From contig CAMBLG010000001.1 of the NCBI GenBank assembly GCA_945868435.1, positions 348,470-412,469 on the forward strand: a DNA stretch of 64,000 nucleotides, written 5' to 3'. Shown in pieces: positions 26,895 to 34,557 of this stretch (its first letter is position 1; each line of letters begins with the position of its first letter). Under the pieces are notes generated by a model. The model had not been told where the DNA came from. It saw only the letters and a program-made list of their open reading frames with translations, and ran no database searches. Made by a program: the position numbers and the translations under genes. The DNA is from an uncultured Lachnospiraceae bacterium. Lineage in GTDB: Bacteria > Bacillota > Clostridia > Lachnospirales > Lachnospiraceae.

Positions 26895-27596
26895 ATGGAT
26901 ACATATTTGAAGGAAAATTTTCAAAGCGTAGAAGCGCGTATTCAGGCAGCCTGTGACAGAGCCGGCAGAAGCCGTAAAGAAGTTACCTTGATCGCTGTCA
27001 GCAAGACAAAGCCGGTTGAGATGCTTCAGACCATATATGATGCAGGAAGCAGGGATTTCGGTGAAAATAAGGTGCAGGAGATGTGTGACAAAATCGAACA
27101 GCTGCCAACCGATATCCGTTGGCATATGATCGGACATCTGCAGACCAATAAAGTAAAGTATATTGTTGGACGAGTTTCACTGATTCATTCGGTGGACAGT
27201 CTGCATCTGGCACAGGAGATAGAAAAACAGGCAGCAAAGCTTGATGTGATTGTTCCAATCCTGATCGAAGTGAACATTGCCGAGGAGGAGAGTAAATTCG
27301 GTATTCATAAAGAAGAAACGATCTCGTTGGTACGTGAGGTTGCAGCACTTCCTCATATACGTATTCAGGGACTTATGACCATCGCTCCTTATGTGGAAAA
27401 TCCGGAGGATAATCGCGCCTACTTCAGAGGAATCAAGCAATTATCTGTTGACATCGCTAGGGAAAACATAGATAATGTAAGTATGGATTGCTTATCAATG
27501 GGCATGACGGGCGATTACGAGGTGGCAATCGAAGAGGGAGCTACCATGGTTCGGGTCGGCACTGGAATATTTGGTGAGCGTAATTATAATCAATAG
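26895..27596 (+). CDS. PLP homeostasis protein YggS/YlmE
   Basis: 233 residues with the alanine-racemase-like single-domain barrel. The PLP-lysine motif LIAVSKTKP near residue 37, FGENKVQEM, WHMIGHLQTNK and LSMGMTGDYEVAIEEGATMVRVGTGIFG are all present. The family binds PLP and keeps vitamin B6 and amino acid pools balanced; it has no known catalytic reaction. In Firmicutes it lies directly upstream of sepF, as here (26 bases). Confidence 0.95.
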   Translation: MDTYLKENFQSVEARIQAACDRAGRSRKEVTLIAVSKTKPVEMLQTIYDAGSRDFGENKVQEMCDKIEQLPTDIRWHMIGHLQTNKVKYIVGRVSLIHSVDSLHLAQEIEKQAAKLDVIVPILIEVNIAEEESKFGIHKEETISLVREVAALPHIRIQGLMTIAPYVENPEDNRAYFRGIKQLSVDIARENIDNVSMDCLSMGMTGDYEVAIEEGATMVRVGTGIFGERNYNQ

Positions 27597-27622
27597 TTTC
27601 TATTTTGGAGGATACAAAGTAA

Positions 27623-28165
27623 ATGGGTGTTTTAGATAAATTCCTGGATATTATGCGTCTGAACGATGATGATTATGAATTTGACAACGATGAATATGAA
27701 TTTGATGAAGATGAGATAGAAGCGGAGAAGGAAAGTCGTCTTTCCGCGAGAAGAGAACGCAAAGAGGTAAAGAAAGAAGAAAAGCCGGGGCGCACAACGA
27801 ATTTTGAGATGACAGAAAAGCCTCAGAAAGCTACAAACAAGATTACTCCGATTTCAAAAAATAAGAAACAGGGACAGCAATTAGGAATGGAAGTATGTGT
27901 AATTAAACCGAATTCAATTGAAGATGAGTTGGAGATTACGGAGACTTTATTAAATGGTCGTACCGTTGTAATTAACATGGAAGGCTTGAGTGTCGATATT
28001 GCCCAACGAATCATCGATTTTACATCCGGTTCTACATTTGCAATGCATGGCAATCTCCAGAAGATTTCAAATTATATCTTTTTGGCAACACCAAGTGGTG
28101 TAGATATTTCCGGTGATATTCAAAATCTTATGGAATCCTTCGATATTCCCGGATTTACAATGTAG
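27623..28165 (+). CDS. sepF: Cell division protein SepF
   Basis: 180 residues. A short N-terminal helix (MGVLDKFLDIMRL) that in SepF binds the membrane is followed by a very acidic stretch and a Lys/Glu-rich linker. The C-terminal FtsZ-binding domain runs from about 95 (IKPNSIEDELEITETLLNGRTVVINMEGL) to the end, including the FTSGSTFAMHGNLQKISNYIFLATP segment. SepF bundles FtsZ filaments and tethers them to the membrane. GGAGGATACAAAGTAA precedes the ATG. Confidence 0.96.
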   Translation: MGVLDKFLDIMRLNDDDYEFDNDEYEFDEDEIEAEKESRLSARRERKEVKKEEKPGRTTNFEMTEKPQKATNKITPISKNKKQGQQLGMEVCVIKPNSIEDELEITETLLNGRTVVINMEGLSVDIAQRIIDFTSGSTFAMHGNLQKISNYIFLATPSGVDISGDIQNLMESFDIPGFTM

Positions 28166-28169
28166 CCCT

Positions 28170-28922
28170 ATGAACGAACAGGAATTGTGTAAAAAGCGTC
28201 TGTTGGATCTTTCCCGGCAGGCTGACCGAAAGAATATTGTCACATTCAGTGATTTTCTGAACTTAAACGAACAGAATATTTATCATTCCACAGAGCGAGA
28301 ACTTTATACACAGACGAAGATGTATGGTGGATATGATGGAGCAGAGCGTCAGATGGTTGCATTTATCCCTGATGCTCTTATGTTTTCCTGGGAGTATCCG
28401 ATTCGCTGTATCCTTGCCAGTCCGCAGTATCCGAAATATGCGGAGACACTCACGCATCGAGATTTACTGGGAGCTTTGATAAATCTGGGGATCGATCGAG
28501 GAAGGCTAGGCGATATCGTCTGTCGGGATGGCTCGTACTATATTTTTTGCGAGGAGAATATCCATACCTTCATTATGGATCATCTGACAAAAGTAAAGCA
28601 TACCGTCATGACTCTCACGGTAATGACAGAGACAACTGACGTATCCTTTTGTCCGGAATTTGAAGAAGTGGATGAGTTGATTGCTTCCAACCGCATAGAT
28701 TGTATTATTGCAAAAGCGTATCATTTTTCCCGTTCCGAAGCTGCTGAATATTTGAGCGGCGAGAGGATATTTGTCAATGGAAGATGCATGACCAACTGCA
28801 ATCATTCCTGTGAGAGTGGAGATATTGTTTCTGTAAGAGGCAAGGGACGATTTATTTTTGAGACAAGCCAGACACTCAGTAAGAAAGGAAAACTGAAAGT
28901 GCGGTTTCGGTTTTATAAATGA
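28170..28922 (+). CDS. ylmH: YlmH-type S4-domain RNA-binding protein
   Basis: 250 residues from ATG 28170, four bases after the sepF stop with no separate ribosome binding site, so translation is coupled. The N-terminal domain (KKRLLDLSRQADRKNIVTFSDFLN) and the GGYDGAERQMVAFIPD segment match YlmH. The C-terminal S4 RNA-binding domain (SRSEAAEYLSGERIFVNGR) runs to ~225. The order sepF-ylmH is conserved in Firmicutes. YlmH relatives have been linked to ribosome rescue; here that is family knowledge. Confidence 0.93.
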   Translation: MNEQELCKKRLLDLSRQADRKNIVTFSDFLNLNEQNIYHSTERELYTQTKMYGGYDGAERQMVAFIPDALMFSWEYPIRCILASPQYPKYAETLTHRDLLGALINLGIDRGRLGDIVCRDGSYYIFCEENIHTFIMDHLTKVKHTVMTLTVMTETTDVSFCPEFEEVDELIASNRIDCIIAKAYHFSRSEAAEYLSGERIFVNGRCMTNCNHSCESGDIVSVRGKGRFIFETSQTLSKKGKLKVRFRFYK

Positions 28923-28934
28923 AATTAACCTATC

Positions 28935-28960
28935 GTCATATGTCGCTAGTGATATATGAC
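28935..28960. repeat. Short inverted repeat before lspA
   Basis: GTCATAT (28935-28941) and ATATGAC (28954-28960) form a seven-base inverted repeat with a 12-base centre in the 81-base gap between ylmH and lspA. No U-run follows, so it is not a normal terminator; an operator or mRNA hairpin is possible. Confidence 0.4.
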
Positions 28961-29003
28961 TCTGATGGGTGCGAAATTTTAGAAAGAGTATGAGGATGGT
29001 TTC

Positions 29004-29621
29004 GTGAAGGAGAATGAGAAAAAAGCAGCTATACAAGAGAAGCGCGGACGAATTTTATGGTTTAGTTATTTGGGGGTAATTGCTGGAATACTTCTGGATC
29101 AGATTACGAAATACCTTGCCTACACAAAATTGAAAGGGCAGGATGCCTTTGTAATTATTCCAGACGTGTTTGAACTGCGATATTTGGAGAATCAAAGTGC
29201 CGCATTTAGTTTTGACCCCGTATCACTTTTGCATAAAATCTTTCACTTTGCTTACTTCGATGCACATCCTGATGCATTTTTGGCTTGCAAAATGGTGTTC
29301 TTTGTCGTGATGACCATTGTCGTATTGGTATTGTTGGCTATTTTATATCGGCGTATTCCGTGGAACCGTCACTGGCTGGCCATGAACCTGATTTTGTTAG
29401 GGTTTATGGCAGGGGCAATCGGCAATCTGATTGATCGGGTAATTCATCATTTTGTCATTGATTTCTTTTATTTCCGATTGATCAATTTTCCGATTTTTAA
29501 TGTGGCAGACATCTATGTCACAATTGCAGCATTTGCCCTCATTATTGTCATTCTCTTTGTTTACAGTGAAAAAGATTTTAGTTCTGTTTTTCCTTCAAAG
29601 AAGAAAAGCTCTGATAGTTGA
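29004..29621 (+). CDS. lspA: Lipoprotein signal peptidase II, longer than usual
   Basis: 205 residues from GTG (TGAGGA upstream); most LspA proteins have 150-170. Four transmembrane helices are visible. The motifs are NQSAAFSF (62-70), GNLIDRV (140-146, with the conserved Asn, Asp and Arg) and FNVADIYV (165-172). The catalytic aspartates should be Asp153 in VIDFF and Asp169 in VAD. Extra length comes from a charged N-terminus of about 18 residues and from ~25 residues (71-95) between the first conserved motif and the second helix. It would process the lipoproteins at 1837 and 23509. Confidence 0.93.
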   Translation: MKENEKKAAIQEKRGRILWFSYLGVIAGILLDQITKYLAYTKLKGQDAFVIIPDVFELRYLENQSAAFSFDPVSLLHKIFHFAYFDAHPDAFLACKMVFFVVMTIVVLVLLAILYRRIPWNRHWLAMNLILLGFMAGAIGNLIDRVIHHFVIDFFYFRLINFPIFNVADIYVTIAAFALIIVILFVYSEKDFSSVFPSKKKSSDS

Positions 29622-29683
29622 TGCAATAAAGGTGTGGAACTATTTTTCAACAGGGAATCGAATTTTGCCGAGTAGAGGTTATT

Positions 29684-30607
29684 ATGAAAACAGAGGCATT
29701 TGAAGTCAATTTTGAGCAGGAAGGAGAACGGCTGGACAAATTCTTAAGTATCATTTATTCGGATTTTTCCCGTTCTTTTTTTCAGAAGCTGATCAAGGAC
29801 CAACTTGTACGAGTGAATGACAGCATTGTAAAGGCCAGTTATACGGTGAAAGTGGAAGATCTGGTAACTGTGGATATTCCGGATGCAGTGGAGACCGCTA
29901 TTGTCCCGGAAAACATTCCTCTTAATATTTTGTATGAGGACGAGGATGTCCTCGTTGTAAATAAGCCAAAAGGGATGGTGGTACATCCTTCCGCAGGCCA
30001 TTATACCGGTACACTGGTCAATGCAATTATGTATCATTGTAAGGACTCCTTGAGTGGCATCAATGGGGAGATTCGACCGGGAATTGTGCACCGCATTGAC
30101 ATGGATACAACCGGTTCACTGATTGTATGTAAGAATGACGAAAGCCACGTATGCATAGCAGAACAAATCAAAGCGCATTCCGTGAATCGCATTTATGAAG
30201 GTATCGTATATGGCCGTGTGAGAGAAGAAGAGGGCACTGTCGAGGGTGCTATTGGAAGGAATCCGGTCGACCGTAAAAAAATGGCAATCAACGAGAAAAA
30301 CGGTAAGCCTGCGATTACACATTTTAAAGTGCTGGAGCGCTTCTCAGAGTATACGTATATGCAGTTTCGCCTGGAAACCGGCCGTACCCATCAGATTCGC
30401 GTTCATATGGCAAGTATCGGGCATCCGCTTCTTGGAGACGAGCTATATTCCAATAGAAAATCTCCCTTTAAATCGCTGCAAGGACAGACGCTCCATGCAA
30501 AAACAATTGGTTTTGTTCATCCAAGAACAGGAGAGTATATGGAATTTTCTGCTCCATTACCGGAATATTTTGAAAAATTGCTGTCAATATTGAAATCCAG
30601 TAGATAA
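29684..30607 (+). CDS. RluD-type 23S rRNA pseudouridine synthase (RluA family)
   Basis: 307 residues. An N-terminal S4 domain (RLDKFLSIIYSDFSRSFFQKLIKDQLVRVN) precedes the synthase core with HRIDMDTTGSLIVCKN, whose aspartate at about 139 is the catalytic one. LETGRTHQIRVHMASIGHPLLGDELY is typical of RluA/RluC/RluD. The family makes pseudouridines in 23S rRNA; the exact sites cannot be read from sequence. The position after lspA is conserved in Firmicutes (the ylyB place). GAGGTT precedes the ATG. Confidence 0.93.
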   Translation: MKTEAFEVNFEQEGERLDKFLSIIYSDFSRSFFQKLIKDQLVRVNDSIVKASYTVKVEDLVTVDIPDAVETAIVPENIPLNILYEDEDVLVVNKPKGMVVHPSAGHYTGTLVNAIMYHCKDSLSGINGEIRPGIVHRIDMDTTGSLIVCKNDESHVCIAEQIKAHSVNRIYEGIVYGRVREEEGTVEGAIGRNPVDRKKMAINEKNGKPAITHFKVLERFSEYTYMQFRLETGRTHQIRVHMASIGHPLLGDELYSNRKSPFKSLQGQTLHAKTIGFVHPRTGEYMEFSAPLPEYFEKLLSILKSSR

Positions 30608-30619
30608 TTGTTATATAAT
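30590..30619 (+). promoter_or_regulatory. Sigma-A-type promoter
   Basis: TTGAAA (30590-30595), 18 bases, TATAAT (30614-30619), overlapping the end of the rluD-like gene. It would give a leader of about 60 bases before the cytidylate-kinase-like gene. Confidence 0.6.
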
Positions 30620-30684
30620 AGAGCTAATAAAAAGCATGTGAATGTCGTATAAATGAATAGCAGAGCAATTAGGAGGTTTTACAT

Positions 30685-31314
30685 ATGGGAAATCATATTT
30701 ATACAATTGGTCGGGAATTTGGCAGTGGCGGATATGAAGTGGGGCGTATGCTGGCAGAACGCTTAGGCATTAAATTATATGACAAGGAACTGTTGGCGCA
30801 GGCAGCAAAGTCTTCCGGATTTTGCAAAGAAATATTTGAGAATCATGACGAAAAGCCCACCAGCAGCTTCCTGTATTCACTTGTTATGGATACATATTCC
30901 GGTGGAAGTTATTCTTCCGCGCCTTTCTTGGATATGCCTCTGAATCACAAGGTGTTTCTTGCTCAGTTTGACACAATCAAGAAAATAGCAGAGCAGGAGT
31001 CCTGTGTTATTGTAGGACGATGTGCGGATTATGCGCTTGCCGATAATCCGGATTGCTTGAATATTTTTGTTCACGCCGAGATGGAAGATCGAATCAGCTG
31101 GATCAGCAAACGAAAGGATTTGACCGAAAACAAAGCCCGTGACCTGATTCAAAAGACCGATAAGCAGCGTGCCAGCTACTATAATTATTACACCTGCAAG
31201 AAGTGGGGAGATTCCAGAAGTTATGATTTATGTCTGAATACAAGTAAAATTTCGAAAGAGGCTTGTGTTGACATGATTCTGGAATTCCGCAATCGCATGA
31301 ATAAAAACAAATAA
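30685..31314 (+). CDS. Cytidylate kinase-like family protein
   Basis: 209 residues behind a strong AGGAGG. The N-terminal P-loop is TIGREFGSGGYEVGRMLAERLG, typical of the 'cytidylate kinase-like' family common in Clostridia. CVIVGRCADYAL and the LTENKARDLIQKTDKQRASYYNYYTCKKWGD segment correspond to the lid and substrate region. It resembles Cmk but lacks full conservation, and such proteins often accompany a true cmk elsewhere, so the substrate is open. It has its own promoter and is followed by a hairpin. Confidence 0.85.
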   Translation: MGNHIYTIGREFGSGGYEVGRMLAERLGIKLYDKELLAQAAKSSGFCKEIFENHDEKPTSSFLYSLVMDTYSGGSYSSAPFLDMPLNHKVFLAQFDTIKKIAEQESCVIVGRCADYALADNPDCLNIFVHAEMEDRISWISKRKDLTENKARDLIQKTDKQRASYYNYYTCKKWGDSRSYDLCLNTSKISKEACVDMILEFRNRMNKNK

Positions 31315-31333
31315 AGAAAGAAAAATACAATCA

Positions 31334-31383
31334 GAAATTCCTCTTCATTTATTTACTATGAAATTAACATGAAGAGGAATTTC
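31334..31383. repeat. 15-bp inverted repeat downstream of the cmk-like gene
   Basis: Perfect 15-base arms at 31334-31348 (GAAATTCCTCTTCAT) and 31369-31383, separated by 20 bases. There is no U-run on either side, so it is not a classical terminator. It may stabilise or separate the transcripts of the cmk-like gene and dtd. Confidence 0.7.
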
Positions 31384-31409
31384 CTGTGTAAAGAAAGAGA
31401 GAACTTCTT

Positions 31410-31859
31410 ATGCGTTTTGTAATTCAAAGGGTAACATATGCACAGTGCACGGTAGACGAACAAATAACCGGTTCCATTGACAAAGGATTCTGTGTCCTGA
31501 TTGGTATTTCTCAAACTGATGACGAGGCTGTAGCGGATAAAATGGTCCGAAAGCTGTTGGGAATGCGTATATTTGAGGATTCTGCCGGCAAAACAAACCT
31601 TTCGTTATCGGACGTGAATGGATCCCTTCTTTTAATTTCGCAATTTACACTTTATGCAAATTGTCGCAAGGGAAATCGTCCATCCTTTACCGATGCCGGC
31701 GCGCCGGATCTTGCAAATCATTTATATGAATACATCATTGATCAGTGCAAAGCATCCGTGGATAATGTGCAAACCGGAATTTTTGGTGCTGATATGCAGA
31801 TATCATTGACAAATAGCGGACCATTTACCATAGTTTTGGATTCTGAAGATCTTGCATAG
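31410..31859 (+). CDS. dtd: D-aminoacyl-tRNA deacylase
   Basis: 149 residues, the usual length. It removes D-amino acids (and glycine from tRNA-Ala) from mischarged tRNA. MRFVIQRVTYAQCTVD, LLISQFTLYANCRKGNRPSF (containing the SQFTL motif) and the C-terminal NSGPFTIVLDS with the cross-subunit Gly-Pro motif (normally NxGP) are present. The stop is followed by a 175-base gap with another inverted repeat before the convergent reductase gene. Confidence 0.95.
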   Translation: MRFVIQRVTYAQCTVDEQITGSIDKGFCVLIGISQTDDEAVADKMVRKLLGMRIFEDSAGKTNLSLSDVNGSLLLISQFTLYANCRKGNRPSFTDAGAPDLANHLYEYIIDQCKASVDNVQTGIFGADMQISLTNSGPFTIVLDSEDLA

Positions 31860-31918
31860 CATTCTGCAGTTGTGAAATACCGGTCATATTGATCAAAATC
31901 GCGTGGTTGAAGGCAGAG

Positions 31919-31956
31919 ATAACTATTCGCAAAACACAAGTTTAACGAATAGTTAT
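31919..31956. repeat. 11-bp inverted repeat between convergent genes
   Basis: ATAACTATTCG (31919-31929) and CGAATAGTTAT (31946-31956) with a 16-base loop, in the gap between dtd and the convergent reductase. No U-run follows on either strand, so termination here would not be the textbook kind. Confidence 0.6.
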
Positions 31957-32034
31957 GCTCATAAATAGCCTGTTTTCAGCCAAATCTAATCCTATGCTGT
32001 GGCTTTCTCGCTTATCCGGTAACGTAAATATTTT

Positions 32035-33579
32035 TTAAGCCGTATATTTTTCAATTAATGAATCTAATTTCTCATGATTTGCAGCAATCCACACTTCATA
32101 TGTGGTATTCTCTGCAGAAATCATTCGTCCCAGATCAACAAGAAATTGTGGAATCTCCTGAGCTGCAATTGCTTTTCCGGTCTCTGCGATTTTTTCATTT
32201 CCTTGCCGGTCACATCCATCAATAAAAATTGCAAATGCCGGTTTCGGTCCATCCGGGGTTTGCTTTACAGCCCCGCGGAAACCAATACTTCCGATTTGAT
32301 GTGCAGAACAGGAAGATGGACATCCACTAATGTGTATTTGCGGTAAAACACCATCTGCAAATTGTTCCTTGCGGACAGCCTCCACACAACAGCGAAGGAG
32401 CTCCTGTGAATTGCCGACACCAACCTGACAGATTGCATTGCCAACGCAGGCAACAGAAGCTTCAAACAGTGTGTTGGCGCCATCCTCAGTAATTGCAAGG
32501 ATTTTTTGTGCTTCTGTGGCTGTACAATTAATAAAATACAGACCCTCCTTTGGTGTCAGACGAATTTCAATCTCATCCATTTCCCGAATACATTCTTCAA
32601 ACTCCATAAACTTTTCCGGAGCGATCATTCCGCCGATTGGTTGATAAAATACAGCATACAAACCTGTTTGTTTCTGTGGAATAACACGAGGATGCCGGAA
32701 TGTTTCATCGGCATCTGCAGTCTTATGAATCTCTTGTTTTTCGACTGTAATTGCAAGATCTTCTGTAGCTATCACCTCAGCAAGCTTGTCCTGGAATGCC
32801 TGAACAAATCCTTCTTTTCCTAACGATTCCTGCATAAAACGAGTTCTTGCCCGTCCTCTGTTTTCATAATTTCCATATGTGACAAACGTATTTACCATTG
32901 CCTTGGCATAATAACAGATATTTGCCGGATCAATATGATCTGCAACCTTTACGCCAAGTTCCGGACGATTGCCAAGTCCTCCAGCTGCGTATACATCAAA
33001 GGTTCCGTCTTCATTCGCGACAAAGCCCAGGTCTCGGAATGTAGCATGTGTTTCATTTTTGGGAGAATTTGAAAAACATACCTTCAGTTTTCGCGGAAAT
33101 TTCACGGCTCGAATAAATTGCATCAGATACTCTCCCATTGCCTGCGCATATGGTTGTACATCAAAATACTCCCCGATTTCCACACCGGAAAGTGGGGATG
33201 CCATAACATTTCGGGGAAAATCACCTCCGCCGCCACGGGAAATCATTCCGGCTTTCCAGGTCTCCTCGATTAACACACACAGATCTTCCGCTTCAAGATT
33301 ATGAAATTGAATGGACTGACAGGTGGTAAGTTTAACTGTATCAATTCCATATTCGCGAATTGCATTACAGACAAATGTCAGACGTTCTTTTGTTAATCGT
33401 CCACCAGCCATTCTGAGACGCAGCATATGCTTTTTCCCACCACGTTGCGCGTAGCTGCCATATCCTCCGGAAAATCCTTTGTATTCGGGAATGGTCATTT
33501 CACCATTGTGAAACTTCATGGTTTTGGTACGAAACTCCTCCAGATCCGGCAAAAATTCCTGTAAATACTTTGCTTGCAT
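32035..33579 (-). CDS. Nitrite/sulfite reductase family hemoprotein (siroheme, 4Fe-4S)
   Basis: 514 residues. The C-terminal half has the coupled siroheme/4Fe-4S cysteines: ACVGNAIC (C-x5-C) and GCPSSCSAH (C-x3-C). The N-terminal ferredoxin-like domain shows RGGKKHMLRLRMAGGRLT, and LTTCQSIQFHNL is the usual active-site region. Such proteins reduce nitrite or sulfite by six electrons. The two substrates cannot be told apart from sequence, and no siroheme synthesis, sulfate or nitrate genes lie nearby. AGGAGG precedes the ATG, and a palindrome (33649-33665) lies about 70 bases upstream. Confidence 0.9.
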   Translation of the reverse strand: MQAKYLQEFLPDLEEFRTKTMKFHNGEMTIPEYKGFSGGYGSYAQRGGKKHMLRLRMAGGRLTKERLTFVCNAIREYGIDTVKLTTCQSIQFHNLEAEDLCVLIEETWKAGMISRGGGGDFPRNVMASPLSGVEIGEYFDVQPYAQAMGEYLMQFIRAVKFPRKLKVCFSNSPKNETHATFRDLGFVANEDGTFDVYAAGGLGNRPELGVKVADHIDPANICYYAKAMVNTFVTYGNYENRGRARTRFMQESLGKEGFVQAFQDKLAEVIATEDLAITVEKQEIHKTADADETFRHPRVIPQKQTGLYAVFYQPIGGMIAPEKFMEFEECIREMDEIEIRLTPKEGLYFINCTATEAQKILAITEDGANTLFEASVACVGNAICQVGVGNSQELLRCCVEAVRKEQFADGVLPQIHISGCPSSCSAHQIGSIGFRGAVKQTPDGPKPAFAIFIDGCDRQGNEKIAETGKAIAAQEIPQFLVDLGRMISAENTTYEVWIAANHEKLDSLIEKYTA

Positions 33580-33648
33580 TGGCTATCCTCCTATATTTAT
33601 CCTATGTATTATTATAATCCAATCTTTTAATTTCAAACATATTTGTCA

Positions 33649-33665
33649 TGTGATTAATTATCACA
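33649..33665. promoter_or_regulatory. Palindromic operator candidate (CRP/FNR-like)
   Basis: TGTGATTAATTATCACA, with arms TGTGAT/ATCACA around a five-base centre, lies between the divergent reductase and ttcA genes. It resembles a CRP/FNR-family site, but the core half-sites are seven bases apart rather than six. I read it as a regulator site, most likely for the reductase gene. Confidence 0.5.
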
Positions 33666-33741
33666 TTTGCAGTATATATTCTATCATACATACAAGCCTT
33701 TTTCCACCGAGAATCCGCTGGTATATTATTCAAAGATGAGG

Positions 33742-33747
33742 TATAAT
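33742..33747 (+). promoter_or_regulatory. Candidate -10 element for ttcA
   Basis: TATAAT lies 70 bases upstream of the ttcA start. The region 17 bases before it (TGGTAT) is a poor -35, so this would be a weak or activator-dependent promoter. Confidence 0.35.
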
Positions 33748-33816
33748 GTACGCGAAGATAAAGTCGAAGTATGTTCGCTTTTTACCAGAGATATGAATGG
33801 TACATACGGAGGAAAC

Positions 33817-34557
33817 ATGAAGTTACAGCAACTATACAGCTATGTACGTCAATCCATTGATGATTATCATATGATTCAAACAGGCGATCGCATTGCCATT
33901 GGCATCTCCGGAGGGAAGGATTCTCTTACTCTCCTTTATGCGCTGGCCGGACTTCGTAGATTTTATCCAGATTCATTTGATTTGGTGGCGATATCGGTCG
34001 ATTTGGGCTTTGAAGGGTTTGAGTTGTCTGCCATAAAGCAGCTTTGTGAATCTCTTCAGGTAGATTATCATATTGTGAAGACTGAAATCGGGAAAATCGT
34101 TTTTGAGGAGCGGCAGGAACAGTCTCCCTGTTCTCTTTGTGCGAAAATGCGTAAGGGTGCTCTTAACGAATCCGCGATGGAATTACACTGCAATAAAGTT
34201 GCATATGCCCATCATATGGATGATATCATCGAGACAATGTTTCTTTCTATGTTATATGAAGGTCGGTTTTATTCGTTTGCACCTGTTACCCAATTGGATA
34301 AAACAGGATTAACAGTAATACGTCCTTTAATGTATGTGCCTGAAGCAAATATTATTGGTTTTCAGAACAGATATCAACTTCCAGTTGTCAAGAATCCGTG
34401 CCCTGCGGATGGAGTTACCAGGCGCGAATATGTCAAAAAACTGGTACAGACCATTAACCGCGATAATCCCGGAGTAAAAAAACGCATTTTTCATGCAATA
34501 ATTAATGGAAATATAGAAGGGTGGCCACTATATGGAAAAGAACAAAACCTATCATGA
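33817..34557 (+). CDS. ttcA: TtcA-like tRNA 2-thiolation protein
   Basis: 246 residues from ATG 33817, behind ACGGAGGAAAC. The PP-loop SGGKDS is near residue 33. The CSLCAKMRKG CxxC pair and a third cysteine in NPCPADG fit the TtcA/TtuA group, which bind a 4Fe-4S cluster and activate tRNA with ATP for thiolation. Real TtcA modifies C32; this shorter Clostridial form may act on another base. The stop is 26 bases inside the following recombinase gene. Confidence 0.85.
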   Translation: MKLQQLYSYVRQSIDDYHMIQTGDRIAIGISGGKDSLTLLYALAGLRRFYPDSFDLVAISVDLGFEGFELSAIKQLCESLQVDYHIVKTEIGKIVFEERQEQSPCSLCAKMRKGALNESAMELHCNKVAYAHHMDDIIETMFLSMLYEGRFYSFAPVTQLDKTGLTVIRPLMYVPEANIIGFQNRYQLPVVKNPCPADGVTRREYVKKLVQTINRDNPGVKKRIFHAIINGNIEGWPLYGKEQNLS

